Below, in pieces: positions 22,849 to 31,736 of a stretch of 64,000 bases of DNA (position 1 is the stretch's first letter; the number at the start of each line of letters is the position of its first letter). The DNA is taken from the NCBI RefSeq assembly GCF_008923205.2, contig NZ_WBMS02000042.1, positions 1 through 64,000 of the forward strand, read 5' to 3'. Position numbers and translations under genes: made by a program. This DNA is from Actinomadura physcomitrii (GTDB lineage: Bacteria; Actinomycetota; Actinomycetes; Streptosporangiales; Streptosporangiaceae). A model generated the notes under the pieces. The model made no database searches, was not told where the DNA came from, and saw only the letters and a program-made list of their open reading frames with translations.

Positions 22849-23634
22849 TCAGGCCTGGACGACCCGGACGCCCGCTTCGGTGAAGGCGGCGACCTCGGCG
22901 GCCGGGACGGTGCCGTCGGTGACCAGCACGTCGATCCGGCTCGTGGCGCAGATCCGGGCGAACGCGCGCCGGCCCACCTTCGAGCCGTCCGCGACCACGA
23001 CCACCTGGTCGGCGCGCTCGGCCATCAGCCGGTTGACCTCCGCCTCGCCCTCGTTGTGGCAGGTCGCGCCGTGCTCGACGGCCACCCCGTTGACGCCGAG
23101 GACCGCCACGTCCAGCGTCACGTGGTCGAAGATCCCGCCGGCCAGCGGGCCGGTCAGCTCGTAGGACTGCGGGCGCGGCACGCCGCCGGTCAGCACGATC
23201 TTCACGTGCGGCCGGACGGCGAGCTCGGTGCCGATGTTCAGCGCGTTCGTCACGATGGTGATCGCCGGGGCGCCGCCCTCGGCGTGCAGGTCGGCGCGCG
23301 TCGCGAGCACCCGCGCCACCTCGGAGGTCGTGGTGCCGCCGTTCAGCCCGATGATCGACCCGGGCCGGGCCAGCTCGGCGGTCGCGGCGGCGATGCGCTG
23401 CTTCTCCGTCGCGTTCCGCGCGGTCTTGTAGCGCAGCGGCAGGTCGTAGCTGACGCTCTGGGCGACCGCGCCGCCGCGCGTGCGGGTGAGCATCTGCTGC
23501 TGGGCGAGCTGGTCGAAGTCGCGGCGGATCGTCGCGGCCGACACCGCCATCCGCTCCGCCGCCTCCTCCACGCTCAGCCGGCCGGCGTCCGCGAGCAGTC
23601 CGAGCAGCGCGTTCCAGCGTTCGTGGCGTGTCAC
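22849..23634 (-). CDS. DeoR-family transcriptional regulator of amino-sugar genes
   Basis: A 261-residue repressor. Residues 5 to 58 form the DeoR winged helix (RWNALLGLLADAGRLSVEEA, then MAVSAATIRRDFDQLAQQQM). The C-terminal sugar-phosphate sensor domain shows LNGGTTTSEVARVLA and VLTGGVPRPQSYELTGPLAG. It is divergent from nagA, so GlcNAc or galactosamine catabolism is the likely target. The frame runs further upstream through an implausible arginine-rich part; I start at the GTG at 23634 with GAGGGG before it. It converges on mogA with 6 bases between stops. Confidence 0.85.
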   Translation of the reverse strand: MTRHERWNALLGLLADAGRLSVEEAAERMAVSAATIRRDFDQLAQQQMLTRTRGGAVAQSVSYDLPLRYKTARNATEKQRIAAATAELARPGSIIGLNGGTTTSEVARVLATRADLHAEGGAPAITIVTNALNIGTELAVRPHVKIVLTGGVPRPQSYELTGPLAGGIFDHVTLDVAVLGVNGVAVEHGATCHNEGEAEVNRLMAERADQVVVVADGSKVGRRAFARICATSRIDVLVTDGTVPAAEVAAFTEAGVRVVQA

Positions 23635-23774
23635 CCCGGCCCCTCTCCGGTACGCGGACGGTCCCGCGGGACGGCTTGGCCCTGGATTGTAGCGATGCAC
23701 CACTATGGTCTTTTCTGCTCGGACTTGGTATTGAACAAGCAAGAACACGCAGACGGCTGCAGGGGGAGAGGTCC

Positions 23775-23926
23775 ATGGCGGAGCGCGGCGGGGGCACACC
23801 GAGGCGGAGATCGCGTCGCAGCCCGACCGCTGGCGGCGGGCCGCGGTCCTGGACGCGCTGGCGCGCGCGCGGGGACGATCCCGACCGCCCACGGCACCTC
23901 AGCCGCTCCGTCATCCTGGACGCCTC
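23775..23926 (+). pseudogene. N-terminal remnant of a SIS-domain sugar isomerase (AgaS/GlmS-like)
   Basis: A good Shine-Dalgarno (GGGGGAGAGG) and ATG at 23775 open MAERGGG, but the coding sense then shifts by one base at a run of five G. In the next frame, from 23795, it reads HTEAEIASQPDRWRRAAVL, the N-terminal signature of SIS sugar-phosphate isomerases. Similarity is lost after about 24 residues and the same frame runs without a stop into nagA. In related operons a full isomerase of about 300 residues lies between deoR and nagA. So most of it is deleted. One missing G could also be a sequencing error, but the deletion could not. Confidence 0.6.
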
Positions 23927-25039
23927 ATGTTGAACCTCACGAACGCCCGGATCGTCCTCCCCGGCGGCGTCACGTCCGGGACCCTGCACATCGACGGCGA
24001 CCGCATCGCCGCGTCGCCCACCGGGCCCGGCGAGACCGTCGATCTCGGCGGCCGGCACGTCGTCCCCGGCTTCGTGGACATGCACGTCCACGGCGGCGCG
24101 GGCGCCTCGTACCAGACCGGACGTCCCGAGGAGGCGCGCCGGGCCGCGCTCTTCCACCTGGCCCACGGGACGACCACGACGGTCGCCAGCCTCGTCACCG
24201 GCACGCCGGACGAGCTCGCCAACGCGGTGTCGGGCCTCGCCGACCTCGCCGCCGACGGCCTCATCGCCGGCGTCCACATCGAAGGCCCCTACCTCGCCCG
24301 GGACCGCTGCGGCGCCCACGACCCCGATCTCCTGCGCCGCCCCGACCGCGCCGAGTTCGCCCGCCTCGTCCGGCTCGGCGGCGGCCACCTCCGCATGATC
24401 ACCCTGGCGCCCGAGCTGCCCGGCGCGCTCGACCTCGTCCGGGACGCCGCCGACGCCGGCGTCCTCGCCGCCGTCGGGCACACCGACGCGCCCGGCGCGA
24501 CCGCCCGCGCCGCGTTCGACGCCGGCGCCACCGTCGCGACCCACCTGTTCAACGCCATGCGCCCGCTGCACCACCGCGAGGGCGGCCCGGTCGCCGCCGC
24601 CCTCAACGACCCCCGCGTCACCGCCGAACTGATCAACGACGGCGTGCACCTGGAGGCCCCGGTCGCCCGGCTGGCCCTCGCCGCCGCCCCCGGCCGCGTC
24701 GCCCTGATCACCGACGCGATGGCCGCCGCCGGCATGGGCGACGGCGACTACCGCCTCGGCGTCATGGACGTCCAGGTCCGCGACGGCCGCGCCACCCTCG
24801 CCGGCGGGACGTCCATCGCCGGAAGCACCATCACGATGGCGGACGCGTTCCGCCGCGCCGTCGCCGTCCTCGGCCTGCCTCTCGAAGAGGCCGCTGTGGC
24901 GGCGTCTCTGGTTCCGGCGCGCGCGCTGGGCCTCGACTCGCGTGTCGGCTCCCTCGAACCCGGAAAGGACGCCGACCTCGTGGTCCTCAACGACGATATG
25001 TCCGTCCACCGCGTCATGAAGGCCGGCCGCTGGGTCTGA
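23927..25039 (+). CDS. nagA: N-acetylglucosamine-6-phosphate deacetylase
   Basis: A 370-residue amidohydrolase that removes acetate from GlcNAc-6-phosphate. Metal and catalytic residues are all visible: His53 and His55 in DMHVHGG, Glu119 in VHIEGPYL, His185 in AVGHTDA, His206 in ATHLFNAM, and the general base Asp263 in LITDAM. The ATG at 23927 lacks a clear Shine-Dalgarno site; the frame is open back into the isomerase remnant, so translation may also enter from there. Regulation by the divergent DeoR protein is likely. Confidence 0.9.
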   Translation: MLNLTNARIVLPGGVTSGTLHIDGDRIAASPTGPGETVDLGGRHVVPGFVDMHVHGGAGASYQTGRPEEARRAALFHLAHGTTTTVASLVTGTPDELANAVSGLADLAADGLIAGVHIEGPYLARDRCGAHDPDLLRRPDRAEFARLVRLGGGHLRMITLAPELPGALDLVRDAADAGVLAAVGHTDAPGATARAAFDAGATVATHLFNAMRPLHHREGGPVAAALNDPRVTAELINDGVHLEAPVARLALAAAPGRVALITDAMAAAGMGDGDYRLGVMDVQVRDGRATLAGGTSIAGSTITMADAFRRAVAVLGLPLEEAAVAASLVPARALGLDSRVGSLEPGKDADLVVLNDDMSVHRVMKAGRWV

Positions 25040-25113
25040 CCCGCGCGCCCCCAGGCGATTTTCCCGGCCACAATGGATGGCGTTCGCAGGTCCTACCAGG
25101 GAATCATGGAACC

Positions 25114-25743
25114 GTGGAACGATTGCGGGGATGGCCGGTCACCCTCACCGAGGGTTCCGTCGGGCTGCGACCGCTGCGGCACCGCGACGCCGCCACCTGG
25201 CGCGAGCTCCGGGTCCGCAACGCCGACTGGCTGCGCCCCTGGGAGCCCACCAACCCCGAGACACCGCTGTTCCGCAGCGGCCTCGGCCCCTACGTCAGCA
25301 TGGTGCACACCATGCGCCGCGAAGCCCGCCAGGGCCTCGCCCTGCCCTGGGTCGTCACCAACGAGGACCATTTCGTCGGCCAGCTCACCATCGGCGCGAT
25401 CGTCTGGGGCTCGGCCCGCTCCGCGCAGATCGGCTACTGGGTCGACAAGCAGGTCGCCGGACGCGGCGTCATTCCCACCGCGGTCGCCCTCGCCGTCGAC
25501 CACTGTTTCTTCACCGTCGGCCTGCACCGCCTCGAAGCGAATATCCGCCCGGAGAACGCCGCCAGCCGCCGCGTCGTCGAAAAGCTCGGATTCCGGGAAG
25601 AAGGAATTCGGCGCCGCCATCTGCACATCGACGGCGCCTGGCGCGACCACATCTGCTACGCCCTGACCGTCGAGGACGTCCCCGGTGGCCTGCGGGCCCG
25701 CTGGCTGGCCGAACGCAAACAGGCATTTCCCCGGCGCACTTGA
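25114..25743 (+). CDS. rimJ: RimJ/RimL-type GNAT acetyltransferase
   Basis: A 209-residue acetyltransferase. The GNAT fold is visible from LTEGSVGLRPLRHRDAATW through the acetyl-CoA region IGYWVDKQVAGRGVIPTAVA and the C-terminal HRLEANIRPENAASRRVVEK, LGFREEGIRRRHLHIDGAWR. The family acetylates N-termini of ribosomal or other proteins. Its place after galU and moeA and before the SepX-like gene matches Rv0995. The GTG at 25114 has AGGG about 12 bases before it; the start is a little uncertain. Confidence 0.85.
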   Translation: MERLRGWPVTLTEGSVGLRPLRHRDAATWRELRVRNADWLRPWEPTNPETPLFRSGLGPYVSMVHTMRREARQGLALPWVVTNEDHFVGQLTIGAIVWGSARSAQIGYWVDKQVAGRGVIPTAVALAVDHCFFTVGLHRLEANIRPENAASRRVVEKLGFREEGIRRRHLHIDGAWRDHICYALTVEDVPGGLRARWLAERKQAFPRRT

Positions 25744-25967
25744 GTCCGGAGTGACTTTCGCCGCGTAAGAATCCTGCGATCGAGAAGACTCGGCAAACGG
25801 AGAGTAACGGCGGCATCGATCTCGCGACACACCGCCCCTTATGCTCGTCAACCTCTGACACCGGCTCGTACCGTGCGGGGCGTGACCCTGCTCCCATTGC
25901 ACGCCCGCGCGCCGAAAGTCGGCCCGCCGATTTCGCGTGCCCTGGGACGGCCCGGGGCGGTGACCGC

Positions 25968-26507
25968 GTGAGCAGCGCCGTCCTCTACCTCGCCATCGTC
26001 GCGGTCTGGGCCATCGTCCTGGTACCCATGTGGCTGCGCCGCGACACCGAGACCACCGGCATCACCCGGCTCCTCCACAAACGCGCCGACGAACTCGACG
26101 ACGAGGAAGACGAGCCGCAGGACACCGACGAGCCCCAGGCCGCCCCGCGGCCCCGCCGCCCGGTGACCCGCGCCGCCGTCATCGCCCGGCGCCGCCGCCG
26201 CACGTCCGGCCTCGCGGCCCTGCTCGTCACCGCCGTGGCCCTCGTCGCGTCCGGCCTGCTGCCCTGGTGGGCGACGCTGCCGCCGGCGCTGCTGCTGGCC
26301 GGCCACCTCAGCCTGCTGCGCGTCGCCGTCGGCATGGACGCCGCCCGCCGCCGCGCCGCCGCCGAGGCCCGCGCCGCCGCCCGCGCCCGCGCGATCGAGG
26401 CCCGCCGGGCCGAGCAGGACACCGAGCCCGCCGAGGTCATCGAACTGGTCACCCAGGAGGAGGTCTTCGACCAGTACGCCGACGACCGCCGCGCCGTCGG
26501 CGAATGA
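25968..26507 (+). CDS. SepX/GlpR-like membrane protein
   Basis: A 179-residue protein with an N-terminal membrane segment (residues 5 to 21, VLYLAIVAVWAIVLVPMW), a charged cytoplasmic linker rich in Asp/Glu then Pro/Arg, two further segments at about 79 to 112 (GLAALLVTAVALVASGLLPW, ATLPPALLLAGHLSLLR), and a long charged helix with REAE-type repeats. Layout and locus match actinobacterial SepX/GlpR, a divisome component and receptor of Glp. That fits the MoeA/Glp gene 4 kb upstream. Identification is by context and topology. It starts with GTG at 25968. Confidence 0.7.
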   Translation: MSSAVLYLAIVAVWAIVLVPMWLRRDTETTGITRLLHKRADELDDEEDEPQDTDEPQAAPRPRRPVTRAAVIARRRRRTSGLAALLVTAVALVASGLLPWWATLPPALLLAGHLSLLRVAVGMDAARRRAAAEARAAARARAIEARRAEQDTEPAEVIELVTQEEVFDQYADDRRAVGE

Positions 26508-26558
26508 CCGGCCCGTGCGCGAGCACCCCTCGAAGTGCGCTAACCTTACAGAGTCCTC

Positions 26559-26632
26559 GGGGCTGTAGCGCAGTCCGGTAGCGCACCTCGTTCGCATCGA
26601 GGGGGTCAGGGGTTCAAATCCCCTCAGCTCCA
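26559..26632 (+). tRNA. tRNA-Ala (anticodon CGC)
   Basis: A complete cloverleaf: acceptor GGGGCTG with CAGCTCC, D arm GCGCAGTCCGGTAGCGC, anticodon stem CCTCG/CGAGG with loop TTCGCAT, and T arm AGGGGTTCAAATCCCCT. The third pair is G3:U70, the alanine identity element, and the anticodon CGC reads GCG. The discriminator is A; CCA is not fully encoded. Confidence 0.93.
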
Positions 26633-26646
26633 CCGAGAACGTGCAG

Positions 26647-26688
26647 GTCAAGGGCCTGATCGGAGCATACTCCGATCAGGCCCTTGAC
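26647..26688 (+). terminator. terminator after tRNA-Ala
   Basis: A perfect 19-bp stem, GTCAAGGGCCTGATCGGAG with its complement, encloses the loop CATA. It begins 14 bases after the tRNA. Confidence 0.88.
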
Positions 26689-27032
26689 CGTTTGTCACCG
26701 AGACGTCATCAAGACTGGCCGGCACCAGATAACCCGTCCCGGCAGCCAAGACCTCACCTTACGCCACATGCCGCCCACGCGCTCACGTCCTGGGCACCGC
26801 CTCAAGATCTCCGACGGAGTCCTGGTACTTCAACGACCGGACAGAGCCCTACCTGCGGGCCGAGGCGTATCGGCAGGCTTCTGAGCGTGTTCGCTGAATC
26901 GCGGACGCGGCCCCGCTGAATGCGGAGCAGTCGGTGCCATTCAGCATCCGGGCGGCGGGTGATCAGCCCCGGTGATCAGAGGGTATTCACCCGAGCGGCC
27001 CTCTAGATCGAAGGTACGAGCCTTGGTTCGGG
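26689..27032. other. 344-bp gap between tRNA-Ala terminator and the nitrate reductase gene
   Basis: No gene is supported here. The base composition is slightly lower in GC than the neighbours. A short open stretch at 26817 to 26894 reads ESWYFNDRTEPYLRAEAYRQ and ends in ASERVR then a stop; it looks protein-like and may be the tail of a decayed gene, but I cannot name it. The region also holds the leftward end of the nitrate reductase transcript; no clear hairpin was seen. Confidence 0.4.
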
Positions 27033-30000
27033 TCAGTAGACGTCGCGGACGTAGCGTTTGTCGTTGGCGAGCTGCTTGAAGTAGACCGCGGCGTCGTCGG
27101 GTGTGAGGCCGCCGTGGGTGGTGGCGATGCCGCGTAGTGCCCGGTCGACGTCTTTGGCCATGCGGGAGGCGTCGCCGCAGACGTAGAGGTGGGCGCCGTC
27201 TTGGAGCCAGGACCAGAGGCGGTGGCCTTGTTCGCGCATGCGGTCCTGGACGTAGACGCGGTTGCGCTGGTCGCGCGAGAAGGCGGTGTCGAGGCGGGTG
27301 AGGTGGCCGTCCTGCTGGAGCGCGGTGAGTTCGTCCTGGTAGTAGAAGTCGGTGGCCCTGTGCTGCTCGCCGAAGAAGAGCCAGTTGGGGGCGTGGTGTC
27401 CGCGAGCGCGCCGCTCGTCGAGGAAGCCGATGAAGGGGGCGACGCCGGTACCGGGGCCGATCATCACCATGGGCGTGGCGGGGTCGGACGGGGGCCGGAA
27501 GTGCGGTGAGGGTTGGACGAAGACAGGTACGGGCGTGTCGGCGTCGGCGTCGGCGAGGAAGCCCGTGCAGACACCGTGGCGGGGTCGTCCGCGGGGATTG
27601 TCGTAGCGGACGACCGAGACGGTGAGTGAGATCTCGTCCGGCTGCGTTAGCGGGCTGGAGGATATCGAGTACAGGCGAGGTCGCAGGCGTTTGAGGACGT
27701 CGGCCCATTCCTGGGCGGTCGCGCGGACGGGGTGCTCGGTGATGACGTCGACGCTCTGGCGCCCCCAGGACCATTGGGCGAGCTGGCCCTTGTTGTCGGG
27801 GCGCAGCAGTTTCTTCAGAGTGCGGTCGCCGGTGCGTTCGGTGATGAACCGCAGGAGGTCTTGGTTGATCCGGGTGATGTCCAGGTGCTGGTGGAGAGCA
27901 TCCCTGAACGGGATCTGGCCGATTCCGGGGAGGTCCACTGGGGCGGCCGGGGCGAGTCCGGTGACGGCCAGCCATTCGGTGACCAGGTCGGGGCGGTTCA
28001 CCGGGTGCACGCCCAGCGCGTCGCCAGCCTCGTAGACGAGTGGTGTGTCGCTGACGTCGAAGGTGAAGCGCCGGACCTCTTTGCCCGATCCGGGAAGGCT
28101 CAGCAGCCGGTTGCCGGCAAGGCGGACGGCGGTGGGGCCGGGCTTGGCGCGGCGGGCGGGCGGGGCTCCCCCGGTGGCCGGCGTGGGAGCCGCCAAAGCG
28201 GCGAGGACCTCGTCGAGCCAGGCGTGGGCGGCGGTCTCGTAGTCGGGTTCGCAGTCGGTGCGCTGGGTCAGTCGTTCTGCTCCGAGCTCTTCCAAGCGGT
28301 CGTCCAGGCGGCGCCCATGGCCGCAGAAGTCGTCGTAGGAGGAGTCGCCGAAGGCCAGGACGGCATAGCGCCTGCCGTCCAGCGGCGGAGGATCGCCGGT
28401 GGTGAGGGCGTTCCAGAAGTTCGAGCCGTTGTCGGGCGCGTCGCCGTCGCCGAACGTGCTGGTGATCAGCAGCAGGTCGGCGGCCGGGAGGGAACGCGGG
28501 TCGGCCTGGTCCATGCACTGGACGGTGACCTTGTGGCCCGCGGCGGTGAGGCGCTCGGCGGTGGTCGCGGCGAAGTCTTCGGCATTGCCCGTCTGGGACG
28601 CCCACAGCACGACGGTCTCGTGCGCGGGGGCGTCGCTGTCCGGTGCGGGCTCGGCCGGTCGCGCGATCCGGGAGTTCAGCCCGGCCAGGACGCCGTTCAC
28701 CCACAGTGCGGTCTCGTCGTCGAACGGTGCCGTCGGGGGCAGGACGGGGATGCCGGGTGCCCCAGCGTCCACCCCGGTGAGGAATCCGGCGAGATAGCGG
28801 CGTTCGTGTTCGGTGAACGTGGGCGGCGTGAGGTCCTGGAGCCCGAAGGCGTTCATCGCGGCGACGGCTCCGGCGGGTGCGAGCGGCCTGGCCTGCCCGG
28901 GCGCCCGGGAATCCTCCCGCACTTCCTCGCGCACCGGTGCCGGCATCGCCGCCGGGGCGGCGACCTTGGTCAGTGACACCGCGCACACCTTGAACTCGGG
29001 CTGGAAGGACAGCGGGTCGACAGCGTCGCTGGTCACGGCGTTGATGCTCAGATACTCGCCGAACAGGTCGTTCCAGTGGAACGGGGCGAAGCAGCAGCCG
29101 GGCCGGACCCGGTCGGTGACGACCGTGGGCAGCACCGCGCGGCCGCGCCGGGAGGCGACCTCGATGTGGTCGCCCTCGCCGATGCCGAGGGCCTGCGCGT
29201 CCTGCGGGTGCACCTCGATGAACGGGGACGGGTTGAGCTTGTTGAGTTTGGCGACCTTGCCGGTCTTGGTGAGGGTGTGCCACTGGTGCTGGAGCCGTCC
29301 GGTGTTGAGGACGAACGGGAAGGCGTCGTCGGGCATCTCGGCCGCGGGGATGTGCGGTCGGGCGAAGAACGCCGCTCGCCCGCTCGGGGTCGGGAAAACC
29401 GGTCCGCCGCCGCTGTCGTCCATGTAGCGGATCGGGTTGCGGTCCGGGCCGTCCGGGTCGCGGGCGGGCCACTGGACGGGAGTGCCGCGCAGCCGCTCAT
29501 AGGTCACGCCGCGCAGGTCGTAGCCGGTTCTTGGGTTCCAGAAGTTCTTGATCTCTTCGAAGACTTCCTCGGCAGCGGTGTAGGAGAAGGCGTGCTCGTA
29601 CCCCATGGCGCAGGCGACCCGCGCGATGATCTGCCAGTCTGGCAGCGCCTCTCCGGGAGGGTCGGCGGCCTGCCGGGCGAGCGTGAGGTCGCGCTCGCTG
29701 TTGATCAGTACGCCGTCGGTCTCGGTCCACAGCGCGCCGGGCAGGACGATGTCGGCGTAGGCGTTGGTCTCGGTGTCGGCGAAGACGTCCTGGGCCACCA
29801 CGAACTCGGCGGCCTCCAGTCCGTCGATGACGGTCCTACGGTTGGCGACGGAGGCGACGGGGTTGGTGCAGATGATCCAGCAGGCCTTGATCTCGCCGTC
29901 GGCCATGCGCTGGAACATCTCGATGGTGCCCTTGCCGGAGCCGTCCTCGCGGATGGTGCCGGGCTTCAGGCCCCACACCTGTTCGGTGAAGTCGCGGTCT

Positions 30001-31112
30001 TCGGCCACCAGCACCGAACGCTGTCCGGGCAGGCCGGGACCCATGTAGCCCATCTCCCGGCCGCCCATCGCATTGGGCTGGCCGGTGAGGGAGAACGGCC
30101 CGCTGCCCGGCCGGCAGATGGCGCCGGTGGCCAGATGGAGATTGATCAGCGCGTTGGTGTTCCAGGTGCCGTGGGTGCTCTGGTTGAGCCCCATGGTCCA
30201 GCAGCTCGTCCACTCGCCGGCCGTGCCGATCCATTCGGCCGCCGTGCGCAGGTCGTCCTCGGGAATGCCGGTGATCTCGGCGACGGTGGCGGGTGGGTAG
30301 TCGGCCAGGAACTCCGGCATCGCCTCCCAGCCTTCGGTGCGGTCGGCGATGAAGGCCGCGTCGGTATGCCCGTTCTTGACCAGCAGGTGCAGCAGGCCGT
30401 TCAGCAGCGCGAGGTCTGTGCCGGGCTTGACCTGGAGGAACAGGTCGGCCTTGACGGCGGTGGCGGTGCGCCGCGGGTCGACGACGATCAGTTTGGCGCC
30501 CGCCTTCACCCGTTCCATCAGGCGCAGGAACAGGATCGGGTGGCAGTCGGCCATGTTGGAGCCGATGACGAAGAAGACGTCGGCCTTGTCGAAGTCCTGG
30601 TAGGAGCCGGGCGGGCCATCGGCGCCGAGTGACAGCTTGTAGCCGGTGCCCGCGCTGGCCATGCACAACCGTGAGTTGGACTCGATCTGGTTGGTGCCGA
30701 TGTATCCCTTGGCGAGTTTGTTGGCCAGGTACTGCGCTTCCAGGCTCATCTGCCCCGAGACGTACAGCGCGACCGCGTCGGGTCCGTGCTCGTCGACGAT
30801 GGCGCGCAACCGCCCCGCCGTCTCGGCGATCGCTGTGTCGACCGCGGCCGGAGCCGGTTCGGCGCCGCGGTCGGGACGCACCAGCGCGGTGGTGAGCCTG
30901 CCGGGCGCCGCGAGCATGTCCGCCGTCGTCGCGCCCTTGGTGCACAACCGCCCGAAGTTCGCCGGGTGCGCCTTGTCGCCGGACGCCTTCACCACCTCGC
31001 GGCGCCCGTCCGCCCGCGTGACGATGTCCAGGACCATGCCACAGCCCACACCACAGTAAGAACAAACCGTCCGCACCTGGTCGGTGCCGGCCTGCGAAGC
31101 CCGCGCGGTCAA
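27033..31112 (-). CDS. fused assimilatory nitrate reductase and NADPH diflavin reductase
   Basis: A 1359-residue fusion. The N-terminal half is a NarB/NasC-type molybdenum oxidoreductase: 4Fe-4S ligands Cys17, 20, 24 and 57 (TVCSYCGVGCGM, GRLCTKG), Mo ligand Cys150 in SRLCMASAG, then the MPT-binding domains to about 730. A linker leads to a flavodoxin domain (about 830 to 975, WASQTGNAEDFAATTAERL, STFGDGDAPDNG) and a CysJ-like FAD/NADPH module (RLYSISSSP near 1150, GPGTGVAPFIGF near 1217, ending YVRDVY). It should reduce nitrate to nitrite with NADPH in one chain. I prefer the TTG at 31112, with AGGGGGG eight bases upstream, over the ATG at 31175. Confidence 0.88.
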   Translation of the reverse strand: MTARASQAGTDQVRTVCSYCGVGCGMVLDIVTRADGRREVVKASGDKAHPANFGRLCTKGATTADMLAAPGRLTTALVRPDRGAEPAPAAVDTAIAETAGRLRAIVDEHGPDAVALYVSGQMSLEAQYLANKLAKGYIGTNQIESNSRLCMASAGTGYKLSLGADGPPGSYQDFDKADVFFVIGSNMADCHPILFLRLMERVKAGAKLIVVDPRRTATAVKADLFLQVKPGTDLALLNGLLHLLVKNGHTDAAFIADRTEGWEAMPEFLADYPPATVAEITGIPEDDLRTAAEWIGTAGEWTSCWTMGLNQSTHGTWNTNALINLHLATGAICRPGSGPFSLTGQPNAMGGREMGYMGPGLPGQRSVLVAEDRDFTEQVWGLKPGTIREDGSGKGTIEMFQRMADGEIKACWIICTNPVASVANRRTVIDGLEAAEFVVAQDVFADTETNAYADIVLPGALWTETDGVLINSERDLTLARQAADPPGEALPDWQIIARVACAMGYEHAFSYTAAEEVFEEIKNFWNPRTGYDLRGVTYERLRGTPVQWPARDPDGPDRNPIRYMDDSGGGPVFPTPSGRAAFFARPHIPAAEMPDDAFPFVLNTGRLQHQWHTLTKTGKVAKLNKLNPSPFIEVHPQDAQALGIGEGDHIEVASRRGRAVLPTVVTDRVRPGCCFAPFHWNDLFGEYLSINAVTSDAVDPLSFQPEFKVCAVSLTKVAAPAAMPAPVREEVREDSRAPGQARPLAPAGAVAAMNAFGLQDLTPPTFTEHERRYLAGFLTGVDAGAPGIPVLPPTAPFDDETALWVNGVLAGLNSRIARPAEPAPDSDAPAHETVVLWASQTGNAEDFAATTAERLTAAGHKVTVQCMDQADPRSLPAADLLLITSTFGDGDAPDNGSNFWNALTTGDPPPLDGRRYAVLAFGDSSYDDFCGHGRRLDDRLEELGAERLTQRTDCEPDYETAAHAWLDEVLAALAAPTPATGGAPPARRAKPGPTAVRLAGNRLLSLPGSGKEVRRFTFDVSDTPLVYEAGDALGVHPVNRPDLVTEWLAVTGLAPAAPVDLPGIGQIPFRDALHQHLDITRINQDLLRFITERTGDRTLKKLLRPDNKGQLAQWSWGRQSVDVITEHPVRATAQEWADVLKRLRPRLYSISSSPLTQPDEISLTVSVVRYDNPRGRPRHGVCTGFLADADADTPVPVFVQPSPHFRPPSDPATPMVMIGPGTGVAPFIGFLDERRARGHHAPNWLFFGEQHRATDFYYQDELTALQQDGHLTRLDTAFSRDQRNRVYVQDRMREQGHRLWSWLQDGAHLYVCGDASRMAKDVDRALRGIATTHGGLTPDDAAVYFKQLANDKRYVRDVY

Positions 31113-31348
31113 CGATCGGTCCCCCCTGTCGGATCGGACAGCGCGCCGACCGTATGAAACGGGCGTTAAGTACATGTCACGCGAGACCTCCGCGCCCGGT
31201 TACGGACGTCCCACACCGGCGCCAATGGTGGTGTGAGGATCACGAGCCAGTGCCGGCAAAACGACCGTGCAGGTCGCTGGGGCGTGCTGCGGGTCAGTCC
31301 GGGAGTTCGGCCGTGGACCAGCATTTACCGTGTCTCCCGCTCGGCGAG

Positions 31349-31450
31349 TCAGGAGAACAGGTCCAGGCCGGTGACGGCCGCGATCAGCAGGTCGGCGGCG
31401 TAGGCGCCGTCACGCAGGCGGTAGAGGGCGGTCGGGTCGGTGACCTGCAC
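31349..31450 (-). pseudogene. N-terminal fragment of a SAM-dependent methyltransferase
   Basis: On the complement strand a GTG at 31450 opens MQV then TDPTALYRLRDGAYAADLLI and AAVTGLDLFS before TGA. This is the usual opening of actinobacterial SAM-dependent methyltransferases with an N-terminal dimerisation helix. The next codons after the stop read Leu-Ala-Glu, so the TGA looks like a mutated TGG (family Trp-Leu-Ala-Glu). Nothing of the SAM-binding domain follows. The gene is therefore both interrupted and truncated. Confidence 0.55.
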
Positions 31451-31736
31451 GTGATGCCTCGCTTCTGGGGTCCGGCCGACGGGACACGAAGCGGATCGAG
31501 CACCGGGTACCGCCAGGACAAGGGCTGGTGACCCGGGAGACGAGCGGCTGTTGTGGGCCGCCCGCGCGTGATCGGTCGTAGCTCGGCCACCTGTGGACAA
31601 GGTCTGGAGATCCTGCTGGAACGGCTGGACCAGCGTCCTTGCTGCCGTCCTGCCGTCCTGCCGATACGGCGATGGGCCCCGTGAGGAGTCTCTTGCCCGC
31701 CTTCGGGCCCGGTGGCATAGTTGGCGATGAACCGTA

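Noticed and set aside
23690..23760. DasR-type operator upstream of nagA
   Set aside because: The best match is only a partial TGGTCT half-site. The dyad symmetry expected of a dre box is absent.
23056..25743. Single open frame spanning deoR antisense, nagA and rimJ
   Set aside because: Only its last 210 codons match a family (RimJ). The rest is out-of-frame shadow of nagA and antisense of deoR.
26817..26894. Protein-coding tail ESWYFNDRTEPYLRAEAYRQ
   Set aside because: Only 26 codons, no start, no family I can name. Mentioned in the gap description but not called a gene.
26941..29472. Very long open frame in another register of the nitrate reductase strand
   Set aside because: It is Arg/Pro/Gly-rich, shows no family motifs, and lies wholly across a gene with clear catalytic signatures. 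This is the usual high-GC shadow.
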